Source: Cercophora sp. LCS_1 (lineage: Eukaryota > Ascomycota > Sordariomycetes > Sordariales > Lasiosphaeriaceae). Taken from it: a stretch of 64,000 nucleotides of DNA. Of the stretch, positions 40,145 to 53,800 are shown in pieces. The position numbers were made by a program, and so were the translations under genes. Positions within the stretch are counted from its first letter, which is position 1; each line of letters opens with the position of its first letter. The notes under the pieces were generated by a model. It was not told where the DNA came from. It did not search any database and saw only the letters and a list, made by a program, of their open reading frames with translations. The stretch covers positions 744,001-808,000 of the forward strand of contig JAPZLL010000012.1 of the NCBI GenBank assembly GCA_036250225.1. The letters are read 5' to 3'.

Positions 40145-43074
40145 CACGGAGGAGAGGGAGAGGGGATGCCAGAGACAGCAACACAGATATATTAATTGGA
40201 CGACGTGGGAGAGGTTGCAACCTAACCCGACCTGGATCACACTCGGGAGTCTGGATCGACGTGGCTTCCTGAGGGGTAGGTAGCGGGTAGAGCTTTCGCT
40301 GTCCCGCGAGACTGGGCACTGGGTAGCCGGTGGTCTGCAGCTCCCTCGACGCTTTGGGGCGTTAAGGAGGCCCGGTTTGGAAGCTGAATGGCTGGCAACC
40401 AGCTCTCCAGGGGCCCAGAATGGGGTAAGACGAGCGGGAAAAGTCCAGTGGGCAGTGATAAGGGGGAAAAGACCAGGGCTGGCCGGGTCGAGAGATGTTT
40501 GTCCCCGTGTCCGCGAGGAGAGGGGGTTTCCAAGACGCCCCGGGGCAAGCAGCACGCCCAAGGAGGAGAGACAGAACGTGAGAGCCGGGGTGCGTCAATG
40601 ATGTGCCGTCGGGACGGTTTGTCTGGGGGAGACTAGGGTCTCGAGACAGCTGAACGACGGCCACTAAAGGTTGAAGTTGGCTTGCAAAAGGGATGGTGGA
40701 GGGCCTCGAACGACCGAGGGAAGCCGGAAAGCGGGTGGTGGACTGCTATTACGTGCCCGCCACTCTCCCCAACACGAAGCATGGAATGGCGGCCAGCAAC
40801 GAATCCGGCGGCGCGCTAGAGACGCAGCAACTGCACGCCACCTGCCGGGAAGCAAACTTCCAGTGCCGCCCCGTTGCCCCGTCGGGTGCAAAGTGCAGCT
40901 TCTCTGCGCGCCTCGACGAAACCTGCGCAGTTTACGGGCGGAGACCGGGGTCGACTGGGAATCGGCACCGGGGGGCGCTGCTTCGCTGTCTTGTCGTAGG
41001 TTGGAGGATTATCGACGACAGGGTCGCAGCGCATGGTCTCGGTCTGTTTCTTTTGGCTTCCCGCAGCCCACAAACCGACCTCTGGCCCCTTCTCCCGTGA
41101 GTTGTCCGCTCTGCCAGAGATTCGGATTCAGTTCAAATTGCCTGTGCGACTGCGAGGGACGGGGATGCGGTCTTGATTGGGTGTTGTGGACGTGCAGCGG
41201 TCCACAGCATGCCGGCCATTATATCAGCAGTGAAAATGTTTCGAGAGGCTGATACTGGCTGTAATCCTCGGAGGAGGAGCCAGGATTCCATATTCTGCCA
41301 TGCCATGGGATGCGGGTCATCAGGCGCGAGGTTTCAGGTCGGAATGGCGATTGAGGTTGCAGATTTTGTCTGGAAGCCGCATGTGCATTCTAGCGCGCCC
41401 GGCGACGATGGTTTCCATCAGGGCTTGAGCATTTGGTGGCTGCAGGCGCAGACCAAAGCAAACACATCTGGACCCATCACCGTAAGCGTCATGGACTTGG
41501 TGATGATGAGGCTTGAGTTGCTGATTCTGCAGCCACGTCAGGATCAAAGTTGGGTGGCGTGGTCGATTGTGGACAGCAACGGTCATCGGCCGTGCTCGAC
41601 ATCGGGGCACTGTGAGGTGAGCCCTAGCAGGCAACTGGCCCCTCTGCACCTTCCCTCGTGTTGCTCTACCGAATTGGCTGCCTTTCCGGCAAGGCTTGCA
41701 CCTGCCGAATGTCTTCGCCAAAACGCAGATAAGATTGTCGGCTGATAGAAATGCAATTGTACTCCAGTGGCCTCCGGAGGACAAAGATCATTGTGGGCAG
41801 GGTGAGCTGCGAACTGGGGCGACTCTCGGAGCGCACATCTCACATCTCTGCAACGGCTACCCGCGTCGGCTGATGCCTCGTCCGTCTTTCGCGGAACTCA
41901 ACTATTGGACAGCTGCCAACACGCGGTGACACTACAGCAGGACTTGGCCCGCAGCTCTCCCGTTCATCTTGTCAAATTTCGAGAGCTCACCATCCAGCGG
42001 TCTGTCGACGTTGCGGTGCGGGCTGCGGCTCGTCGGAGCTGTGAAGATAAGAGGCTGTGGATGAAGGTTTCCATTTATCGAGCAGTTGCGGACATGTAAA
42101 CCACTGATAACATTTTAGTCGAGGGTGAGGTGGCGTCCTCCTTTGCCGTTGCGTCGTGCAATAACACATGCTGTGTTCCCGACCAAGGCAAGGCAGGACA
42201 CACGCATCTGCGGCTACAACTCCATTTTTACCAGAGGCTGGCCAAACCCCTGACATTCATCCAGTGTTTGACATCAGAAGTCGCTTCGGACGCTGTACCT
42301 GCATTAGGGACCAAATGTCTCGACAGCCGACACTAGTGATGCTCGACCAAGGAGTGACGAGACGAAGAAACAGTACCCCAGGATATCTCCCTGTCTTACG
42401 CATCTTGTCGCGTTTGTTTTCAAAAGGAACCCGTTTCTGATTGCTTGGAGCTGGAAGTTCTGGGACACGTCAATGTTTGTCAAGGAGCAAGACGCCACAT
42501 GAGCAGTTGCCCAGCTTGGCAGATAATCAATCAAGCGCAATCCACAGTATCGGAATTGATGTGCAGCAACGGCGTCGAAAGCAGTGTACCCCTAAAGGGA
42601 GCCTGCCTGCGAGGTGGGCAGTCAATAGATCAGCGTTGGTTTGATTTTGCACGAGGATTGCGAACTTCCATTGGCTTTGGCGTTTTTATTGAACATGTCA
42701 CTGCAAGCCTCATGTAGATTCCCTTACGATTGCAGTTGTTCCCCTCCTCACATGCTTCGAAGAAGCTGGGTTCCACAGATAATGCTGGTCCCCGGAGAAT
42801 TCAAACCGAGTCTCTGGGCCTGTCGTGGCGGAGGTGTGCGAGGAAACGCTGCAAGGGCCGGTGATGCAGAATTGTGCACACCCACCAAGCCGGCTTGCCC
42901 TTGCCCTTGGTTGATGGCCTGGGATGCCATCTGGCGAGATACAGCAGGTTGGGGGTACCTTATCGGTGAACCTGTCCCACCAGTGTTGTCAGGGGGCGGA
43001 CATCAGCAGCGAGAGGGCAAGGCACACCAGTCTGTCCTCAGACCGGGGAAGTTTGCGTGCGTCTATTCATGTCT
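40145..43074. other. Gene-poor region of 2.9 kb
   Basis: The first part is the GPCR promoter and 5' UTR (GC-rich, with a CTACCTACC element at 40275-40283 in the minus sense). The rest has only overlapping frames under 200 residues on both strands, without recognisable motifs or good starts. No repeat or transposon structure is evident. It may hold a non-coding transcript or degenerate DNA. Confidence 0.5.
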
Positions 43075-45401
43075 CTATCGCCGATATGTACCGTCAATCG
43101 TGTAGCTCTTCTTTGGACCTTTGACAGTATATCGCAGCCTCCAGTCCTTCAAGTTGATGGCGGAAAAGCGGAACTCATAATTGACATTGTAAAAATCGTC
43201 AATGCACAGGTGACCAGCTGTTGCACGCCATCCTTTGCCATCGTCTTCCTCTCCTGGGGTGCTGAACTCAACCTCGTGGAAGAGGTAATCGGCTTTCTTT
43301 TGGTTGTCCGTCTTGACAAACCACACGCTTAGCTTGTCTGTTTTTTCATTGTAGCGCCATACGTAGCGCCTTGTTGCCCGAAAGGTCAGTCCGTTGGACG
43401 CCTTGAAGTCGCCCTCTTCAATGTAGAGATATTCGGCTACAGGGTCTCCATCCTCCACTATCTTGTCGAATTCGGCTTCACGGCCATCCCGCGTGCCCTC
43501 CCTGAGAAGGAACTTGGCTATCCCGCTAAAGTGACCGCTAGGGTGACTCGGCAACTGGCTGACCAAGTCTCGTTCCAACTTCCACTCGCCGAGAAGTGAC
43601 CGAAACACTGCCCTGGCGATGAAACCTCCCGAGGAGAAGCCTGCTAGTACAGTGCTTTCTGTCTGCTTTAGAGACTTGTGATTCTCAGACAGTTGGAATT
43701 CGGACGCATTGTTGACCAGATACCGGGATGGCGTTAAGATGTCCATTTGTTTTTGAAGAGGCGGGAGACGTGGCATCCGTAGGGCAGGAGGAGATGGTTG
43801 AAGCCCCAGCGCTGTGGAAAACTCCTGCATCAACCAAGGGTAGTCACCCATGGGGAACTGCGATGCTCTGGCATCGGTGCGAAGTGCTAGGGTTCGCTCG
43901 ATGGAAGTGTCGCCCTTGAGCGCATCTTTCACTGATGGAAGGAGAGAAGGGGAGGTTGGGCCACCAGAAGCCCAAAGGGCAGCGATGAAGCGAGCTTGCA
44001 TCTCCATAACGCCCCAATAAGGCGACCGGTAAAAGCCAACAAACCCAAGGTTCGGGATACTGGGGTGATATGTGCCGTGAAAGGCTAAGGCCACCGTGTT
44101 GTTCAGATCATTGGGAGAAAGAGACAACGCCCTCCGGACAGAGTCGGGCAAATAGGAGACGGAATCTGAAGCCTGGAATCCAGTTGCCAGCACAACGGCT
44201 GCGATGCCGTCGACTTTATCTCCAGACGGGGAGACTTTCGCGGTGCGGTCCGAGAGAGATTCGAGCTTTCCATACGACACGGAGATAAGTTTCGATCGGA
44301 CAAACTGCAGGTAGTTATCGCTCACGGCGAGATATGGGGGGTTGGACATTCCCTCGGCGGTCACCGCCACATCTGGCGAGAAGAGGGACTGGTCTGTACC
44401 GACAGCATTTCGGTAGATGCCATGTAATGTTTTGGCTGCTTCATCCGAGATGTGCCCCTGGGTGTTCGTCAAAGGCTTGGGCCTGTTGGCAAGATTGTAT
44501 GAACCCAAGTCGAGTGGGAGAAACGGAGGGGCAGACAAAGCTGGCTGCAGCACGTCGATGCCGTCGTTAGCGCACTTTATTGAAAGGCGTTTGCTCGGTT
44601 CGTACCGATGGAGAAGTATGCAAAGGGAGCACCCAAACGGGCCTTTGCATGAGATGATGTATGGTATACTTGTCGGGGTTTATGATGGGGCTCTGGCCGG
44701 GAGAGTTCACCGCTGATGAGAGGTGCGCTGCGATGGTCCCCGCGATCTCAACGCCAGACATCTGACCGCCGACGACAAGAATCTTCCCACCATTGTTCCC
44801 AGCGCCCTCGAGTAATGTCGACAGATCCCTGTACTGACTACTGTGCGCGACGGGGACCGTTGTCTGGGCTGGAAAACGATCAGGAATGACTGGCTTGCCA
44901 AAGAAGCCAGATGAAACGAGGAGATGGTCGAAAGTTTGCTCCACGACCTCTCCGCTGGGAGAGCGAGATCGGACGCGCCACCCAGGGGTGGGATCTTGAA
45001 CAGGCTCTGCATTTTCGACACGCGTTCTAAGACTCAGCTTGGCTTCCTGGCAGTACGCCTCAAGGTAGCGCTTGAGATAGCGGCCAACTTGCCATGCCCT
45101 AGGAAATTGAGCAGCATCATCCTCCCATGCGAGGTCACTGAATTGCATAGTATGCTTGCTCTGGTTGGCAACCATGAGAGGATGGACTAAGCCCGCACCA
45201 TCTGTTCTCTCCGATGGCCAGAGGCCACCGATGCGTGGCTGGGCCTCAAAGATGGTTACATCAAAAGTCCCCTTGGGCGCATCGTGAAGCAGCGACTTGG
45301 CAGCCACGAGACCCGAAGGCCCGGCGCCTAAACGGCGTCAGCGCAAGCAATACTGGCCAGGGAGAAGAAAACGAACCGACTATACACACCGTCTTGGACA
45401 T
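43075..45401 (-). CDS. FAD-dependent monooxygenase fused to DUF6314 domain
   Basis: Exons on the minus strand are 45401-45377, 45327-44606 and 44544-43075, encoding 738 residues. Exon 1 supplies MSKTVCIVG, which joins to GAGPSGLVAAKSL to complete the FAD Rossmann motif GxGxxG. The second nucleotide motif is ILVVGGQMSGVEIAG. The second intron (donor GTACGA, branch GCTAACG, acceptor CTGCAG) removes an in-frame stop and joins HTSPS to PALSAPPFLPLDLGSYN. AAVVLATGF is the C-terminal FAD/NADP hallmark. The last 165 residues (from RAVFRSLLGEWKLERDL) match DUF6314, a lipocalin-like-sized fungal domain often attached to such flavoproteins. It probably hydroxylates or Baeyer-Villiger-oxidises a small molecule with NADPH. 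Substrate unknown. No biosynthetic cluster is evident nearby. Confidence 0.87.
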
Positions 45402-48400
45402 TGCAACGCGGCACTGCGGCAGGTTCCGGGCAGCAAGAACAAACGGCGCTACTCCCTGGTCCGGTGCCAGGTCCGGGTCCCGGGAGCACAGCGTAGCGGG
45501 CACAGGACGGGCAACAAAGTTGGAGTGAGGTAGCGGGAATTGTACCTATGCTGCTACCCCTCTTTTGGGTTGTCAGCTTGCCAACTGTGAAGAGCGAATT
45601 GCGGGCGCTGGCAGTCACGAAATGTGGAGTCTGCCCTGAATGCGAACGACAAGACGTTGTCGGGTTACATAAGCCGAGCCGGGGTCTTGTCTCTTGCCAA
45701 GCCCTCTGCGGTTCCATCCGAATGGCAGGAGCAACGGCTCACGAGAGCCTCAGACTTCGCGTCCTTCCACGCTTGAGCGGCTCCTCTCTCTTTCCTGACC
45801 GACCTCCTCGTCTCCATTGCTTTTAGTCGCTCGCACTGCAACTTGCCGGCTTCGGAGTGCCTTACTTCAACCACTGCCGTTTGCTCAAATGCTGCCGCTC
45901 ACCAATTGGCATCAAGCGGCATCCCCGACGGAGGGACGCTAACGACGCCTCATCCATCCAACGCAAGCATCGGAAATGCATTCGGTCGTCTTGATCACCC
46001 ATTGCCCTTGGCATCCTCATCATGGTGTCCGGGAAGAAACGGAGGCGTCTTCCTGGGTTCCAGAGTGCCAGCCTTTGCCGCCAATGCTACACAGCATGCG
46101 ACCACGAGAGAGACCGATGGCTCGGGCGCGGCATGGCGGCGTGGGCGCCGTCCTGCGCGTTCTCGAATCTCTATCAACCGAGCGGTGAACGATGATGCCA
46201 ATGTGCCTCGCAGCCTCATTTTCGTGAGATTGCATCGTCTGCCCGGCAAACCACTGCGACTTCCCTGGCTCTTCGGCCAGCGGCAGACTCGTCAGAGTCA
46301 AGCACCCGTTGTTGCCTACGCCAAGGACGGAGAGCCACACCGCCAACGGCCAAAAGTCGCTCCGGCAAGAGTTGTTCCAATATTCGCCAAGGGAACTCGA
46401 ATGACCGGTGTTTGGATCTAGATGAAAAAGCACGGTGACTTGCAGACACAATGCAGATTGGACTGGAGCAGTCAAGAGAAGCATTCTGGGCACCCCATAC
46501 AGGCCCATCCTTCCCGTCTTGGCGCACGCTTGTCGGCCTTAGGCCAAGAGATGGTTCAACGACGCCCGCCGAGAATCTCTCCGGCAAGCAGGAGGCTTCC
46601 ACGAGTTGGCCCTGCTGTTCCCGGTTTTCGTCCGATCATGGTGGGATGGGAGGAGATCCCCCGCTCCTTTCCCCGCACTTCCGGGCCCCGTGTGCATTCT
46701 GTATCTCTGGGCCACGGTTCCTGACTGGCCAAGAAATCCCTGGTTATCTGCCCGAAAACTTTCGGACAACCTTTTCACAACGGCTAAAGCCGAGGATTGA
46801 CCTGTCAAGAGCTGTTTGCTACGCCGGCCGGGTCTGGGATCGCAGGAGGGGGATGGGGTTCGGTCAAGTGGATGCCCGCAGCAAAGCCGCTAGTAGTCTC
46901 GTCCCATCCACCAATCTTGACAGCTCAATGAAATACTGCGCTAACGGCCTGGATCTGGCACGACTACGCTACCTAGTCTAGCACGTGGACAGAACGCAGT
47001 CCTACCGGGTAGCTGCTCAAGGGCTTGTCATTGCAGGCACAAGCGCACTCGATGGGAGGAAAATACGCCCACCACCGGCGGCGCCTTGCGGATAGGTACA
47101 TGAGGATGATCTTCCCTGCACCAAGAATCGACACCGGGCCAATTGGCGCCTGGTCTGGCAACCTGCTGCGGTTACGGACTGTCGAACCTCGATGTGGCAG
47201 CGGCCCTCGGGATGATTCCGGGACGTAACCGACCAAGAAGCGAGTGACTGGACGAGGAAGAAAGCCATGACGCGAACAGCTCATGCCCGCGACCACCTGA
47301 ACTGGATTAGGTTCGGCATTGTCGTTACCAACGCCCGCTAGCTTGAACCTTCATCCGCTCAGAGCGCGGGCGACATTCACGCATGCAGGACTTGCAATGG
47401 GCGAATGGGGCTGAGCGCTGCTTAGGATCGACTGTGCATGCAAGTGCATCACGGCCTCTGATCCACTTGCTCAAGCCTGGACGCCAGCCCGGGCTCAGGG
47501 TGCGATAACGAGGAGGGTGTGTGACCCAAAACCCGGCAGGACGTGTTGAACCTTGACGACCCCGGCCCTTGACGCAAATGCTCGCTTAGAGGCCATTTGA
47601 GCGGCCGTGGAGTTGGGGAAGTCGCGGGCCGTCCTATGTGATCCGGAAACCGAAGAAAGGCCCCGCCGAACCGGACATCCATTCCGTCGAAGCCGACTAC
47701 TACAAGATGCCGTCTTTCAAGTCGAACGGCCTCTCCTCCGCCTAAAGGCCGTAGTAACTGGGTGCTCTCCCCCTGTCTCGACGCTCATTTAGGAAGACCG
47801 GAGCCGGATATTGAGTGACACAGTGCCTTAATCTGGCTGGAATTGGATCTGAGACACGATGACGCCCCAAAGCGGTAGTCATGGGCAAGGTCTGCGTGAT
47901 CTCGGCTTAGCCATCTCTCCTGGGCGCGGTCCACGGCCGATGGAAAGCTCGCAGACCAATGCATGCCGTCTCAACAGAGCACCGAGGAATCGCCCGACGA
48001 CAGCTGCGGCATCCTCGCCGAGGCATGGCAGCGGGTGGTAGGGAGGCAAGACACAATCTGTGGCCGCGCAGACGAGAGCACCCCGCTGATCCGAGTCCCT
48101 GCCGGCTGAAGGCCATGCAGGTCTTGTCTAGAGTTCCAGCACTTCTAGAAACCCAGGTCCTCCCAGTCAGGAGTGAAGACGAGAAGACGAGAAGCCAAGG
48201 CCAATTCCCGACCTCCCGGCGCCTGGATGCCGTGCTCCTGAGACCACAGTTGCAGCGGAGCAGTCAGTCAACAGACTCAACGCATCTGCACCCCAGGGTA
48301 GATGCTCGAGGGATGTGCGCAAGTAAGCAATACGGAGACGGAAAAGCAAGCGCATGGACCAGAATACGCATCCCTGCTGCCGAATGATGGTTCCTCGCCT

Positions 48401-49218
48401 TTCCCACATCCATGTTCCCGTGGACAAGCCAGATAGACACAAGCAGGCCCAGGCTGCGCAAAGAGGGTCTGTGGCGCACCAGCAAACGTCGCCATACTTA
48501 TAACTTGCATCAGCAGACCGGCGTTTCTCTCCACATCCGCAGCCCACCCCCGCGCTTCCCATCTCCATAGTGCCAACGGGACCTGACAACGTCCGCACCT
48601 AGACCGGCCAATTGCCAGAGAGACGGCACCTCCCACACAGCAACACCACGCTTGCGAGAGCACGACGCGCGGATTGGCGGGCTGGTAGAGCATCACCGCG
48701 AAATTCCGGGTCCGGCCTGTGCATCTCCCGTCCGAACTTGGGTGGCCACTTCCTCTCCCCGTCGTCGGGGATAGCCCCCGCATTCACACCCACCTCGGCG
48801 GACGCGACGTCCACGGCACGGCCGAGTGGAGCAACGATCTGCGCCCGGGAATCTCGCAGGCCTTCCAAAAGCTGCCAGAGCTGCGTACTGGCCAGCCAAA
48901 CATGAGAAATGATGGGTGCGTAAAGTTCCACTTCTGGCTTGTCGTCCGGTTTTACCCTCCTAGACCAAACCTTAAAAGAGAGTGATTTGCCCCTCAATCC
49001 ATCGCCTCCTTCTTCTCCATCCCCGCTGTCGACTCCTGCCTTCCCATCCGAGAACGCTGGGCGCATCTTGGCCTGGTTTCCCCTGTCCATCAAACCTGCT
49101 CCCCTTGTGCCACCGCCAGCGGACACAGGGATTTCTTCGGTACGCTAACGCCGTGTCTCTTTCCGGCCGTCCAGCCAACGTTACCAAAGCGAACGGGAAG
49201 TGGTCCTACCTGGAGTAC
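45402..49218. other. Gene-poor region of 3.8 kb
   Basis: Between two well-defined genes I find only overlapping open frames of 60-190 residues on both strands. None has a signal peptide, domain motif or consistent codon use. The 200 bases before 49219 are pyrimidine-rich and probably the MFS promoter. No transposon ends, long terminal repeats or tandem arrays are visible. Confidence 0.5.
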
Positions 49219-50875
49219 ATGGTGAAAATGGGCGAAGACAAGGAGAAGCAGTCGAGCGACGCTCACCGCAGCCACGACGAGGGCTTGGACGACATGTCCA
49301 TGGATCCTGATGCCCACCTGACGGCGGCAGAGAAGGACGAAGCCGTGAGTCTCCCCGGCTGACGCCGCGCTGCCAATCGCTAACACGTTTGTGTGCGTAC
49401 CCAGGATCGAAAGCTTGTGTGGAAGCTCGACATGAACCTCATCCCTTGGGTAGGCGTTTTGGGTGCATCGCCAGCGCGTGCCCTTGCTAACGCGACCAGC
49501 TTTGTTTCCTCTACCTCCTCGCTTTTCTCGACCGCACCAACATTGGAAATGCCAAGGTCGCCGGCTTAGAACACGACTTGAAGCTCGACTCTGCCTCGTA
49601 CAATGCGACCCTCACCATCTTTTTCGTTTCCTACGCCGTCTTCGAGCCATTGACCAACGTGCTCCTCAAGAAGATGAATCCTTCTCGGTTTATCCCAATT
49701 ACCATGTAAGGATTTCTCCCTCCTACATTGGCATCCGACTTACACCCGCCAGGATTCTTTGGGGCGCCTGCATGCTGTCAATGGGATTCGTCAAGAATTG
49801 GTCTGGCCTTATGGCTGCTCGGTGGTTTCTGGGCCTGACTGAAGCCGGTTTATTTCCAGGTGTCAACTACTATCTTTCTTGCTGGTACAAGCGCGAGGAG
49901 CTTGGGGTCCGTTGCGCCATCTTCTTCTCCGCTGCGGCCCTGTCTGGATCCTTTGGCGGCCTGTTGGCCGCTGCCATTGAGAAGATGGACGGTACGGCAG
50001 GCTTGCCAGGCTGGGCTTGGATTTTCATCCTAGAAGGCCTTCTCACCGTCGTGGTCGGAATCGCTTCGTTCTGGATGGTGTACGACTTCCCCCAAGACGC
50101 CAGGTTTCTCTCCGAAGAAGACCGTGCCCGCGTTCTCTACCGTCTCAAAGGACAAGCTCAACATGAGGACTTTGAGACACGCTACATCTGGGATGCCTTG
50201 AAGGACTGGAAGACGTGGCTCGGCATGGCCATTTACATGGGCTGCGACATGCCGCTCTATGCTTTCTCTCTTTTCCTCCCCAGCATTATCGATCAGCTGG
50301 GCTGGGGCAAACCAAGCGTCAGAGCCCAGCTTCTATCAGTTCCACCCTATGCCGTTGCCACGGTACTCACCGTTATTATCGGTTTTGTTGCTGACCGAAC
50401 CCGCCGCCGCGGCTTGTGCAACATTCTCACCTCGGCCATTGGCATTGTGGGTTTCGCCATGATCCTTGGCTCGAACAGCGCTGCCGTCAAGTACACAGGC
50501 ACTTTCCTCGGTGCAATGGGAATCTATCCGTGTATCGCCAACACCATCACCTGGGTGGCCAACAATACTGAGGGCGTATACAAGCGTGGTATCGTTCTTG
50601 GCATGGTTATCGGCTGGGGTAACCTCAACGGCATCGTCAGCAGCAACATCTACCTTGGCGAGGAGAAGTTGAGAGGCTACCCGACAGGTCATAGCACCGT
50701 CTTGGCGTATATGGCTCTGTTCCTCTTTGGCGGCTCCATTCTGATGACGCTACTTTTGGGTAAAGAGAACCGCGCACGGGACAGAGGGGAGCGCGATAAC
50801 TTGATGCACGGAATCGATCAAACAGAGATGAACAAGTTGGGCGACCAAAGGCCCACCTTCAGGTATACCGTTTAG
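49219..50875 (+). CDS. MFS anion:cation symporter (Dal5/TNA1-like)
   Basis: Exons are 49219-49344, 49405-49449, 49500-49705 and 49753-50875, encoding 499 residues. All joins are in frame. The short second exon gives DRKLVWKLDMNLIPW, the conserved helix before TM1 in this family, and the third gives LCFLYLLAFLDRTNIGNAKVAG. Other family marks are ARWFLGLTEAGLFPGVNYYLSCWY (TM4 area), a central loop with FPQDARFLSEEDRARV, and GVYKRGIVLGMVIGWGNLNGIVSSNIY in the second half. About twelve hydrophobic segments are present. Relatives in the anion:cation symporter group carry allantoate, nicotinate, tartrate or other organic acids with protons across the plasma membrane; the substrate here cannot be fixed. 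A second in-frame ATG at 49228 is also possible as start. Confidence 0.9.
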
Positions 50876-53800
50876 AGGGTGACACGACTGCACACTCTCA
50901 ACCGCATGATCACTAGCGTTTTGTTACAGCAGTCGGTCTTTTGACGCCCTCAGGTTGATTTGCCCGACCAGCCTCAGGGCTGTGTGCATCGGGACTTTGA
51001 GGTTTTGCACCGCGACACCATGAGCTCGGAGGAAGGGCGGGGCTGATCGGAGTTCAGGGGCATTCTTTTACTCCGTACATGTGGTTTGACCAACCACGAG
51101 GGCCACGAGATTTTTTTTCTTGGACTACTATCTGGACTCGGGACAGGATCTGAGAGATTTACAGAAGTTACCTGGCCAGTCACTACCTCAAGTATCATGT
51201 CTTTTTGTAGTCAGGGATGGGTGTTGATGTGACTTTTTTTCTGGCATCATTTTCATTGTCTATATCCTCGGGGTTTGTCAGTGTCAGCAGGTAGTCGAGT
51301 GGTAGAGATGGGTGTTTTTTTTTTTTCTCCGCGGTGCGTTTGAGTATCTCTAGACGTACATGGCATCGGTGGCCTGTTCCCTGTTATGAAGAGCTCCCAT
51401 ATGAATCAGATGGTCTTTTTCGTCCTGCTCTTGCTTTTTTTGTGCATTGATGTCGTGAAAGTAACTGCCCCTAGTTTTGGGGGATTAGCACTGTCTCTCC
51501 TGCACCACCCTGCGCTGTCAGGTCAGTGCCCTGCCACTCCGCAAGTGGATGCCACCAAAGCACCATCGTTTCAAGCAACGTCTCGGTCGGGCCCGGGCCC
51601 GACGGCAACGCCCCTGGCGGGGCCTACCACTTATCGGGAAGGACGGGAGGGGTCTTGGCAGCACATTGCACCGTGGATGTGTGTGTGTGTGCAGTAGACG
51701 ATTCCAGAGCACCACACTTGACCGAGTTTTGGAATGGAACTTTGCTGGCATTGGACACCTCGGATTGTATTGCATCATCACATGTCGCCTAGGTTTGGGG
51801 GTATTGGGATGATTCCTCCGCAGCATCACGCTTGACCAAGCTGAAGCTGTTTCCTAGGTCGACACCGTATGCATTCAGGGGTGAGAAGGATGAATCGAGG
51901 CCCGAGTATTTGGAAGATTACGAAACATGGGTGCCCTGGGTGACGGGATATCCCGATTGCCAGATGTCTGCGCCGCTGCCGGGCATGCGATGCATTGTTT
52001 TGACATGGATTTCTGTCTAGGGCAAGGTAGTGTAGTTTGCCTCGGTAGTCTAGCCTGGTCAAAGGCGCAGTTCCTAGCTGGTCTGTGCTAGAGGCTGGAT
52101 GTAGGGTGGTATTTTGCGCAACAGTGTGACAGGCATGCTTCTGAGCATGCAGGTGGATGGTTTTGGTCAGGTTGGGAGGTCGAAACAGGTTCAATACCTA
52201 GTCTTCCTACACTACCTAATTAAGGAGGCAAATTGGATTGGATCCTGGGTATTAGCTGATGAATTTTCAGTGGTCTGGTATTGGAATCCCAGGCAGATTT
52301 GTAGGCTGTGTGTGGTCTTGGACGCCTGAGAGTTGGAATTTCAGACAAACGTGCATATGGATTTGGGCAGTGATACTTCGGGCTTCTTGGTGGGTGGCAT
52401 TACCTGGTACAAACTCGGGAGGGGGGCATATCTCGATTGATCCTGGCATTAATTAGCAATTGTGTTCTGCGCAAGGCAACATTCTGCCGAGTGACGCTGC
52501 TTGGCTAAGGCACTTGACGGTTGTGGAAAGCTATCATCTGCGGAGCTTCAATGGCTGATAGGTCGATGGAATGCTCGCTCGCCCTGGCCTGTCAGATTGG
52601 CTCGTTTGGAAAGAAAACAGATTGAAATCATACGATGATATGCTGGGCATCCATCCCTCAACTCGCCATGTAAATAACACCGTCTCGGATGAAGAGGGGG
52701 CATGGAAGCACCGCATCTCTGTAGTGCAAATGTCACGAAAGAGGGATGAATCGGAGTAACCAGGAGAGACAGAGAGGGTGGACAAACATGCCAAAAGGGG
52801 TCTGTCCTGCAGGGACTGGGACCTATGGGGAGCTTGTGACATGGCAACGCCCAAAAGGATTGGCTTGTCACCGCCCATTTTGGTTGTCTCTTATTAAGGT
52901 CCGCTAATGTCACGGGGCGAGGTCTCTGTTGCCGAGATTCTGTAGGCGAGGCATTAATCTAGGCCAAACGTGGGGGGTGCTGGTGTTTTTGCGGTCTGTC
53001 CCTCGTGAAGCTGATGCTTGACGTCCTAGTCGACAGACACAAGCACGGCCTGATGATGTGGTGCAACCACCTCAACACATCGCGCCAAAGAGATCGGGCA
53101 ATGGCGCAGGGAGCCAGGTTGGCCATTAGGTTGTATTGCGTCGCGACTTGCTGTGCCGTATCGGCGCTGCGGTAATGTGTTGAGGGGTGCGTCTTCCTGC
53201 GTGTGCTGTGTAACCTCGCGTAGGTCTGAGTGCATGTCCTGACCTGGGTTGGAGGGCGGCTTCGGAGCTCGGCAGACTTGATCTGAGAAGCCAACGTCGA
53301 CATGCTGCCATGTTTGTTGGGGATGATTGGAATGATATTTTGTCTGGCCGTAGACGGAATGATTCTGTTCGGTGCCCGCCTTGCGTGTGTACCACTTGAT
53401 GTCGAATCATGGGACGCTGAGACAGTGACGAGCAAGGGCTGAGCTTACTGAAAATCGTGGCTGAGGGCAGCTCCCTTTCCGATTCGAAGCTGATCTCGGC
53501 AGGTTCCCAGCGACCCGGAATCTCACCTTTTGATGAGATAAACATTGATCGAAATTAGAGGCGTCGACTTCAGCGCTGAGTTGCCACGTTTTCCCCTCTG
53601 ATACCTGGTCCTTTGCCCCTGGCGCCTTGGTGGTCGCTTCAGGCGCAGGACGGAGACATCTATCTGCCAGCGCCAGGGTGTCGGGAGCGAGAATGGCAGG
53701 GCAGGCAGAGGCCTGTCGGCGCAGTCCTGCTCTGCACAGACCTTGCTCACCGAAAACAGCATCGCGACGCAGAAATCGGGGCCTTGGCATGCAGGCAGAT

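Noticed and set aside
40671..41252. 193-residue plus-strand frame upstream of the GPCR
   Set aside because: Chance-like composition and overlap with other frames; no plausible start context or domain.
45843..46421. 192-residue plus-strand frame in the gene-poor region
   Set aside because: No motif, no consistent composition, and frames of similar size overlap it on the other strand; not enough to call a gene.
46451..46981. 176-residue plus-strand frame
   Set aside because: Same reasons; Pro/Arg/Ser-rich composition typical of chance frames in GC-rich DNA.
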